DNA of 27,907 bases. Origin: a virus. The notes under the pieces are model-generated. The model was given only the letters and a program-made list of their open reading frames with translations, had not been told where the DNA came from and did no database searches. Position numbers and translations under genes: made by a program. Below are positions 7,649 through 13,583 of the stretch, one piece after another; position 1 is the stretch's first letter; the number at the start of each line of letters is the position of its first letter. Location of the stretch: positions 1 through 27,907 of IMG/VR virus record IMGVR_UViG_3300024267_000020, one strand, 5' to 3'.

Positions 7649-8854
7649 ATGATTAACAAATCTGACGCCGATTGGTTTGATGCCGACGGTAACTTTGATT
7701 GGGATGGCTATGAAGCCACTTGCCCATCAGCAATTAGGAAGGGAAATCCTCACATTAAAACAAACGATCCAAAACACAAAGTATTTTGTAGAGAAAGCTA
7801 CGCACAGGAGCTTTATGATAAGTACAACAAACATGATGAAGACTCAAATACTTTGTCAAAAGTTGAACACGGCGTTCAATACACCGGTACTGTTTATTCT
7901 ACTAAAGGCAGTACATCTACTGTCGATATTGGATATAGACAACTTGTCTTTATTAATCTACAAAAAGAAGACCCTGCATTTAGAGAATTAGGAAAAACAA
8001 TAGGCTCTGAAGTAGACGTTACAATTACTTCTGACCCTTTTGATGATTCAGTATCTCTATACGGTTCATTAACTGAAGGAGCTAGAAAAAAGACATTCAC
8101 TGAAATGCAAGCTGCTATCGAAACACAAGATACGGCATGGAGTGGTAATGTTACTAAAATGATGCAAGAAGCAGGATATATTGTTCGTGTAAATGGAATT
8201 GACTGCTTTATGCCGGGTAGTTTAGCTGGTATTAATAAACTACATGATTTCTCTAGTATTATAGACACTGACATGTATGTTGTTCCAGTAAGTTTTTCTA
8301 AAGAAAAAGGAACTATTGTAGTTTCACATAGAGCTTATTTAAAGACTATGATTCCAGGTACTATTGATAAACTTAAAGAAAATTTAACTCAAGAAATTAC
8401 TGGTACCGTTACAGGTTCAGCCAAGTATGGAGTATTCTGTGAATTTAATGAATGCTTAACTGGTATGATTCATGTAAATGATTTAGATTCTGATTTGTTA
8501 GTAAGACATAAGAATAGAGAAATAGTTCCAGGAGAAGAGATTACATTTAGAATCAAAGATATTATTTCAAATGATAAAATAACTCTTACTCAAAAAGATG
8601 AGGTTGCTGCAAATCCTTGGTTAAAAATCAATGAGAAGTTTAAACCTAATTCTGATGTTTTAGCAACTGTAAAATCATGTAAAGATTATGGATTGTTTAT
8701 TGAAATAGCGGAAGGTATTGTTGGCTTATTACATGTAAGTGAATTTGAAAATACAGAAGCTTTAAAATCGTATAAACCTAAGCATAAAATAAACGTTACA
8801 ATAACTAGAATAGAGGAAGATACAAAGAAAGTTTTCTTAAAACTTGCTGAGTAA
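7649..8854 (+). CDS. Ribosomal protein S1-like RNA-binding protein, four S1 domains
   Basis: A 401-aa protein with four consecutive S1 (OB-fold RNA-binding) domains. Residues about 74-140 are a degenerate first domain ('GTVYS', 'VDIGYRQL', 'IGSEVDVTI'). Residues about 163-232 read 'WSGNVTKMMQEAGYIVRVNG', 'FMPGSLA', 'TIVVSHRAYLK', closely following domain 2 of bacterial bS1, where E. coli has 'GGFTVELNGIRAFLPGSLV' and 'NVVVSRRAV' as I recall. Residues about 246-316 ('GTVTGSAKYGVFCEF', 'TGMIHVNDL') and 333-400 ('ATVKSCKDYGLFIEI', 'VGLLHVSEF') are canonical S1 domains. In cellular bS1 domains 1-2 dock on the ribosome and later domains hold mRNA, so both halves seem kept. The N-terminus (DADGNFDWDGYEA) resembles Bacteroidota bS1. 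No nuclease or other catalytic domain is fused. It is not a baseplate protein despite its location. Likely cytoplasmic, acting on translation, mRNA stability or transcription. The S1-domain call is very secure; true bS1 function is inferred. Confidence 0.88.
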   Translation: MINKSDADWFDADGNFDWDGYEATCPSAIRKGNPHIKTNDPKHKVFCRESYAQELYDKYNKHDEDSNTLSKVEHGVQYTGTVYSTKGSTSTVDIGYRQLVFINLQKEDPAFRELGKTIGSEVDVTITSDPFDDSVSLYGSLTEGARKKTFTEMQAAIETQDTAWSGNVTKMMQEAGYIVRVNGIDCFMPGSLAGINKLHDFSSIIDTDMYVVPVSFSKEKGTIVVSHRAYLKTMIPGTIDKLKENLTQEITGTVTGSAKYGVFCEFNECLTGMIHVNDLDSDLLVRHKNREIVPGEEITFRIKDIISNDKITLTQKDEVAANPWLKINEKFKPNSDVLATVKSCKDYGLFIEIAEGIVGLLHVSEFENTEALKSYKPKHKINVTITRIEEDTKKVFLKLAE

Positions 8855-8870
8855 AATCTATTTTTAGATT
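8855..8870 (+). other. Weak hairpin after the S1-like gene
   Basis: AATCTA and TAGATT pair as a perfect 6-bp stem with a TTTT loop, directly after the stop codon. One G-C pair only and no U-tract, so it is a poor intrinsic terminator, although the placement is suggestive. Confidence 0.3.
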
Positions 8871-8885
8871 ATTAGATTATACGTG

Positions 8886-8894
8886 ATATATAAA
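8886..8894 (+). promoter_or_regulatory. Candidate phage promoter core ATATATAAA
   Basis: ATATATAA with A instead of T at the last place ends 17 bases before the amidoligase-like gene start at 8912. It is preceded by GTG rather than AGA/GAA. It sits in a 57-base gap after a possible terminator hairpin. Confidence 0.35.
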
Positions 8895-8911
8895 GAAAGT
8901 AAATTTATCAC

Positions 8912-10225
8912 ATGCTCACGTATCAAATTATTAATGACGATAGAAAAGAAGACATTCTAGAAATGGGGCTAGTTGGAGTAGAATTCGAATTTTACTCCAA
9001 CAAGTCTTTAGAAGATACTAGAAAAGAAATAGCATCTCTTTTAGGTAAAAAGGTTAGGTTAGAAGATAAAGCGCATAGTGACTTCCAACCAACTAAAAAA
9101 GAGTTTAAATTAGAACCTGACATGTCAGGTGGTAAAGGCTTGGTCGAATTAGTTACTGGAGCCATACCTTATAACGATGCTAGAAAGATGATTATCGACA
9201 TGTTAGCATGGATCGATAAGAATGGATATACTACTGAAAAGTCATCAATACACTTAAATGTAAGTTTTGATTCTGACAAAGTAGAGTACCCTGAATTTAT
9301 TCAAAGAATGGATGCTTTAAAGTTTATATTAGACTTTAACGAGGCTGAAGTTTACAAAATGTTTCCAAATAGAGAAAATAGTGTATACGCAAAATCAATT
9401 AAGTGGGTAGTACCTAAATTAGAATCTACTTATTTTAATGGACAGCATATTAACCCAATGTCATTTGACTTTCCTAATGAAAAGTATTATGGAGTAAACT
9501 TTGAAAAATTACAAAAAGGATATTTAGAGTTTAGATATATTGGCGGTAAAGATTATCAAAAGAAGACTTCAAATATTCTTTATTTATTAGAAAGATTTTT
9601 ATTTCAATTATGGAATACTGCAAAAAGTAAATCATACACTCAATTAAATCTTTTAGAATTAAAGAGAATATTGAATAAAAACAATCCATATATTTCAGTA
9701 CTTAAAGACCATACAAGGTTTAAAGAGTTTTTTCCAGAAATAGAGTTAACCGTTGATTTAAAGAAATCTGATAAAATCATATCTCTTTATTGGGACAAGA
9801 TTAAGTTTAGTGTAGTTAAGTTAATCAGCCATGGCTCTTTGTCGAAAGGTTATATTAACTATGATAGCGACATTGGAAGAGTTCAGGTTAAAGAAGGTGA
9901 ACTATCGAATTGTTTCGATTTGAATAATTACGACTTTATAGACTGCAAGATATCTGGAACTTTTTCTTTTTGTGATATATTTAGATCTGAAATAAAAGAT
10001 GCTAATATGTTAAGGTGTAACCTTTATCAAAACACTATGGTTTCAGGTTCTAAAGTAGAATCTTGTTATGTTAGTAGAGAATGTGAACTTACAAACTGTT
10101 ATGTTTTCCAATGGGATTCAATATTTAAAGGAAGAATGATTGGTGGTATATTTAGACATGGCAAAATAAGCAAGTCTGCAGAGTTTGATAAAACTGAAAT
10201 AATAAATAGTAAAAAAATAGATTAA
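8912..10225 (+). CDS. Amidoligase-like (COOH-NH2 ligase) enzyme fused to Cys-rich beta-solenoid-like tail
   Basis: A 437-aa protein. Residues about 18-216 carry the ordered motifs of the glutamate-cysteine-ligase/glutamine-synthetase-fold amidoligases (Amidoligase_2 type): 'GVEFEFYS' (22-29; the E-x-E metal pair), 'LEPDMSGGKGLVELVTGAIP' (67-86; Asp70, Glu79), 'SSIHLNVSF' (111-119; His114, with Asn instead of the second His), and 'GYLEFRYIGGKDY' (203-215; Glu206, Arg208, the EFR motif that contacts ATP in this fold). Such enzymes join carboxyl and amino groups using ATP. A helical stretch follows (about 217-310). Residues 328-430 alternate short strands and turns with seven Cys (334, 345, 354, 369, 385, 391, 396) and look like a pentapeptide- or hexapeptide-type solenoid, though without a strict repeat. 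The substrate is unknown: candidates are a virion protein, peptidoglycan or a host peptide. It is followed two bases later by the 280-aa gene, so the two are probably co-translated. Confidence 0.6.
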   Translation: MLTYQIINDDRKEDILEMGLVGVEFEFYSNKSLEDTRKEIASLLGKKVRLEDKAHSDFQPTKKEFKLEPDMSGGKGLVELVTGAIPYNDARKMIIDMLAWIDKNGYTTEKSSIHLNVSFDSDKVEYPEFIQRMDALKFILDFNEAEVYKMFPNRENSVYAKSIKWVVPKLESTYFNGQHINPMSFDFPNEKYYGVNFEKLQKGYLEFRYIGGKDYQKKTSNILYLLERFLFQLWNTAKSKSYTQLNLLELKRILNKNNPYISVLKDHTRFKEFFPEIELTVDLKKSDKIISLYWDKIKFSVVKLISHGSLSKGYINYDSDIGRVQVKEGELSNCFDLNNYDFIDCKISGTFSFCDIFRSEIKDANMLRCNLYQNTMVSGSKVESCYVSRECELTNCYVFQWDSIFKGRMIGGIFRHGKISKSAEFDKTEIINSKKID

Positions 10226-10227
10226 AA

Positions 10228-11070
10228 ATGGCAAAAATAAGAACAGGAGAACCCTTAGATTTTCAAAATGAAAGAGACTATGGTGCAGAATGTCTAGCTG
10301 CTTTTTTAGCAGAAATTGGTTCAGAAATTACAGGTGCATGTATGGTACCTTTAAATTTACCAGAGCCTGAAGTTAAAAATATAACTAAAAGGGCTATTAA
10401 GTGGTTTAGAAAAAATTACGAATATAGTTTAAGACAAAACTATTATCATGTTCCTTCTGAAGTTTTTTCATCTGATTATTTTAAAGATAACAGATCAGTA
10501 AATTTTGGACCACAGGAACTTGATGGTTCTGGTGAAGTTTTTTCTATTTATGGAGTTTACGATTTAGCATCTGGTTGGAATTCAGGAGCGTCTGGTTTTG
10601 ACTTAAGATTTACTGAAGGGAATGACTTCGCTATTGATAAAATGTTATTTAGAAATGCATTTGAAGGTTCAGGTGCTTCAGAGTCTGCTGAAGAGTTACA
10701 ATACTATGTAATTAACCAAAGTTACTTTGATATGGCTAGACAAATATTAGAGAATCCTTTAAGTTTCCATTATTCACAATTAACTGGTGAATTGAAATTT
10801 ATGGGAGATACTCCTAAAGGTGATGTTATTTTAGAGCTTTACGAAAGTATTCCTGATTGTGCATTGTATAATGATGAAATCTTTTTTAGATATGTTGCAG
10901 CTAAAGTAAAAGTTGCAATTGGTTCTAAATTATCAGTGTTTAAGTTTTCTCTACCAGGTGGAGTTGAAATAGACTATGATGGTATTTTATCAATGGGACA
11001 AGAAGAACTGGAAGGTGTTAAAGAAGAAATAAAAGGAGATGAAGGAGTAGATTGGATGTTTCACTCCTAA
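10228..11070 (+). CDS. Conserved-looking phage structural protein of unknown role
   Basis: A 280-aa acidic protein starting 2 bases after the amidoligase-like stop. Features: an N-terminal helix pair ('ECLAAFLAEIGSEITGAC', 'KNITKRAIKWFRKNYEYSLR'), a strand-rich middle with 'SIYGVYDLASGW', and a C-terminal part 'DEIFFRYVAAKVKVAIGSKL', 'FSLPGGVEIDYDGILSMGQ' (about 240-258). An 'LPGG...dy..il..G.ee' ending recurs, as I recall, in unassigned virion proteins of T4-like marine phages. This and the position just before gp25 suggest a baseplate or neck-type structural protein. No enzymatic motif is visible. Tight coupling to the ligase gene makes it one possible substrate or partner of that enzyme, which is speculative. 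Confidence 0.45.
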   Translation: MAKIRTGEPLDFQNERDYGAECLAAFLAEIGSEITGACMVPLNLPEPEVKNITKRAIKWFRKNYEYSLRQNYYHVPSEVFSSDYFKDNRSVNFGPQELDGSGEVFSIYGVYDLASGWNSGASGFDLRFTEGNDFAIDKMLFRNAFEGSGASESAEELQYYVINQSYFDMARQILENPLSFHYSQLTGELKFMGDTPKGDVILELYESIPDCALYNDEIFFRYVAAKVKVAIGSKLSVFKFSLPGGVEIDYDGILSMGQEELEGVKEEIKGDEGVDWMFHS

Positions 11071-11089
11071 AAAATAAGATAAATAATCT

Positions 11090-11446
11090 ATGGAATTATA
11101 TGTTAAAACGATAGAAGACCCAAATCACAATGTAAATACGGTTCATATTGAGAATGAGATATCACAACTTATTACTCAAATTGAGACTATGCTTTTTACA
11201 GATAAGGGTACCGTTTTAGGAGAACCTGGATTTGGTGCAAGTTTAGAAACTTTAATATATGAACTGAATGCAAATGAAGAGCAAGTTAAAGGACTTGTTA
11301 AGGAGCAAATAGACATGTATATCCCTTTAGCACAAAAGTATGATACTAGAGTAGATATTACTTTTCAAAGAGGAGAAATAAGAGATATTGCAAACTTAAA
11401 TGTAATAATTGACTCTCAATATTTAGTTGGGGTCAGGATAGAATAA
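11090..11446 (+). CDS. 25: Baseplate wedge protein gp25-like
   Basis: A 118-aa protein of normal length for gp25/gpW/TssE-type wedge proteins (T4 gp25 is 132 aa). The core 'EISQLITQIETMLFTDKGTV', 'LGEPGFGASLETLIYELN', then 'IDMYIPLAQKYDTRVDITFQ' and a closing beta strand follows the family layout: an N-terminal helix, the EPR-type turn, a helix, and a sheet. The usual EPR motif reads Glu45-Pro46-Gly47 here. gp25 forms part of the wedge core with gp6 and gp53 and starts sheath assembly. It lies directly upstream of the gp6-like gene, the order found in most contractile tails. GATAAATA ends 4 bases before the start, and there is no SD. Confidence 0.88.
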   Translation: MELYVKTIEDPNHNVNTVHIENEISQLITQIETMLFTDKGTVLGEPGFGASLETLIYELNANEEQVKGLVKEQIDMYIPLAQKYDTRVDITFQRGEIRDIANLNVIIDSQYLVGVRIE

Positions 11447-11457
11447 TAAATAAAAAA

Positions 11458-13314
11458 ATGGCTGAATTAAAATTTTTAGAAAAAGCAAGAGTTAATGCTA
11501 AGCAAATATATGGCGATGCTTCTAATTATATTGGAAGAGTCTATGGAAGAGCTGGTGACTTTTTTACAACAGCTTCACCATTTGCTCAAATATTAGAAGT
11601 AATGTCTGAGATGAATGAAATGCTTATGTTCTATATAGAAGACTCTACAGTAGAGCAAAACATTTACACTGCACAGCAGCCTGAATCTATATATGGACTT
11701 GCTAGACTTGCCGGTCATGACCCAACAAGAGGGTTTGCAGCAACTGGAGAAATTAGGTTTAGATGGAAACCAGGTGCTAAAGATGATATTGCTGGAAACA
11801 ATTTAATTATACCTGTAAATACTAAAATTACATTTGAAAATAATGGTCTTACTTATTTCTTAAGAACGCAAAAAGATGAGTTTCTTTTACCTAAATCTTC
11901 AAATGGCTGGGTTCAAGCAAGTATAATGCAGGGCGAATTAGAATCTCAAACAGTTACTGGAACTGGAGAAAAGATGCAAAGTTTTAATATTAAAGTACCC
12001 GGAACAACAGACCACAACTATGTTAAAGTATCTGTAAATGGCGAATTATGGACTAAATTTGATAGTCTATATGAAATGAGACCTACAGATAAAGGAGTTT
12101 TGATTAAAAGCGGAATTAGTGGTGGAATTGATATTTACTTTGGAACTGGTAATTTTGGTTCTATACCTCAAAATGGAGCAGCAATAGAAATACAATATTT
12201 AAAATGTGATGGAGCTGCAGGAAACTTAAATCAATCAGGTGATTTAAGTTTTAACTGGATTGAAGAGGGTTCTGATTCAACAGGAGAAGATTATGACTTA
12301 AATGAACTACTAGATTCTGAAGTATTGATTACTCCTTTTATGGGAGCAGATCCAGAGTCTACTGAATTTACAAAAATGCTAACACCAATGGCTAGCAAAA
12401 GTTATGTTTTGTCAAATCCTGACAACTATGAATATTTCTTATCTAAATACGGTCAATTTAGTTATTTAGATGCATATAATACAACAGAAGACGGCTATTT
12501 AGATGATGACAACGTTATTTATATTTTTGCTATTCCAGATTTAGAAAAAAGATTATTGTCTGGTACTGATTATTTTTCAGTTCCGCAAGAAGAATTCTTT
12601 TTCAGCAAAGAAGAAACTGATAGATTTATTGGTGTTATAGAGGATAGTGGTCAACAAATGGTTACAAGTGAAGCTGTATTCGTAGAGCCTAAAGCTATTA
12701 AATATAGAATGGATATATCTATAAGATGGTTTGAAGGATTTAAGCAAGAAGATATTTTTAATGACATCAGAGCTGCGGTTAGTAATTACCTTATAAAAAT
12801 TACAAGAAGGGATAAACTTCCTAAAAGTGATATCGTTGCCTTAATCGAGGATGTTGAAGGTGTTGATGCCGTAAATGTTCAATTTGTTTCAAGTGTTGAA
12901 GAAGAGGCTAGAAGAAATGGATACTACACTTATAAAAAGGTTACAGTTACCCCCACAACGCCTGAACTCCTCGGCAACGACGGAGACCAAAAAAGATTAG
13001 TGTTCTTTAAAAGAACAGAAGAAATTAAAAAAATAACGCTTGACCAGCCAGACATGTTAATTCCTGTTTCAGGAGGAGATAAGGCTATAGAAGATTGGTA
13101 CAATAAAATAGGTTTAGATAAGTATGGTGACATTATTTTAGATAAAGATGAAGTTGCTGTATTTAGAGGAAATTGGGAAGATAGAGATGGGAATCTTGTA
13201 AAAGATACTCCAGCTATTGGTGAAATGAGTTCACTTTCAATTTATTTTGATAATCCACCAGTTCCTAGAACTATTTATAGTAGAATTCAAGCAGGAAATA
13301 GAAGAGCATTGTAA
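11458..13314 (+). CDS. 6: Baseplate wedge protein gp6-like (gpJ family)
   Basis: A 618-aa protein close to T4 gp6 (660 aa). The N-terminus (about 20-95) is helical and ends in 'TAQQPESIYGLARLAGHDPT', the typical 'a..es...lA...G..p' entry of gpJ/gp6 proteins. This is followed by 'GEIRFRW', 'IIPVNTKITFENNGLTYFLR' (about 98-136). Large beta domains follow, then the J-like closing part 'DKLPKSDIVALIEDVEGVDA' with 'VNVQFVSS' (about 451-480). gp6 dimers form the iris-like ring of the baseplate with gp7 and gp25. AATAAATA lies 5 bases before the ATG. Codons for about residues 497-510 are unusually G+C-rich and hold a GNRA-type hairpin (see 12967-12985). The stop overlaps the next start as TAATG. Confidence 0.85.
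   Translation: MAELKFLEKARVNAKQIYGDASNYIGRVYGRAGDFFTTASPFAQILEVMSEMNEMLMFYIEDSTVEQNIYTAQQPESIYGLARLAGHDPTRGFAATGEIRFRWKPGAKDDIAGNNLIIPVNTKITFENNGLTYFLRTQKDEFLLPKSSNGWVQASIMQGELESQTVTGTGEKMQSFNIKVPGTTDHNYVKVSVNGELWTKFDSLYEMRPTDKGVLIKSGISGGIDIYFGTGNFGSIPQNGAAIEIQYLKCDGAAGNLNQSGDLSFNWIEEGSDSTGEDYDLNELLDSEVLITPFMGADPESTEFTKMLTPMASKSYVLSNPDNYEYFLSKYGQFSYLDAYNTTEDGYLDDDNVIYIFAIPDLEKRLLSGTDYFSVPQEEFFFSKEETDRFIGVIEDSGQQMVTSEAVFVEPKAIKYRMDISIRWFEGFKQEDIFNDIRAAVSNYLIKITRRDKLPKSDIVALIEDVEGVDAVNVQFVSSVEEEARRNGYYTYKKVTVTPTTPELLGNDGDQKRLVFFKRTEEIKKITLDQPDMLIPVSGGDKAIEDWYNKIGLDKYGDIILDKDEVAVFRGNWEDRDGNLVKDTPAIGEMSSLSIYFDNPPVPRTIYSRIQAGNRRAL
12967..12985 (+). other. GNRA-capped hairpin inside the gp6-like gene
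   Basis: CTCCTCG-GCAA-CGA(C)GGAG folds into a seven-pair, G+C-rich stem with one bulged C (12981) and a GCAA tetraloop, which belongs to the stable GNRA class. It sits in a short patch using CCC, CTC, CTC, GGC, AAC and GAC codons, quite unlike the AT-ending codons around it. It may be a real mRNA structure or only a side effect of a transferred patch. Confidence 0.4.
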
Positions 13315-13583
13315 TGGGACTATACGACGATTTATATAGATATAAAAGAGAAAAAAGATATAATTACCAGAAGGTACGAAAAGACAATAGACTTAATTTA
13401 GGTTATGACTATTCTGATGACCTTATTAGGAATAATATCTCTAGTCATATTTTTAGAAATGACACTATTCGAGATTTTATAGGTTTTTGTACAGATTATT
13501 ATATGAATACAATAAAACAAATCCGTAAAATGAAAAATTGGAAAAACTTTACGGTCGATAAAGATGATAAAAACGTAAGATAA
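13314..13583 (+). CDS. Unrecognised 89-aa basic protein between gp6 and gp7-like genes
   Basis: The start (TAATG) overlaps the gp6-like stop, and its own stop overlaps the gp7-like start in the same way, so it is translated within the wedge operon. The protein is basic and Tyr/Lys/Arg/Asn-rich: 'MGLYDDLYRYKREKRYNYQK', then 'YDYSDDLIRNNISSHIF' and an aromatic helix 'IRDFIGFCTDYYMNTIKQI'. No secretion or membrane signals. I do not recognise the family. It is plausible as a small wedge component or assembly factor from context alone. Confidence 0.65.
   Translation: MGLYDDLYRYKREKRYNYQKVRKDNRLNLGYDYSDDLIRNNISSHIFRNDTIRDFIGFCTDYYMNTIKQIRKMKNWKNFTVDKDDKNVR

Noticed and set aside
8855-8870. Intrinsic terminator after the S1-like gene
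   Set aside because: Only six pairs, one G-C pair and no U-tract; kept as a weak hairpin but not called a terminator.
9896-10204. Strict pentapeptide-repeat domain in the amidoligase-like protein
   Set aside because: The A(D/N)LXX periodicity is not kept; only a looser strand-turn alternation with many Cys is visible, so I describe it as solenoid-like.
12982-13002. Internal start: GGAG at 12982-12985 followed by an in-frame GTG at 13000
   Set aside because: The 14-base spacing is too long, and the genome shows no use of SD sequences, so an internal start in the gp6-like gene is unlikely.
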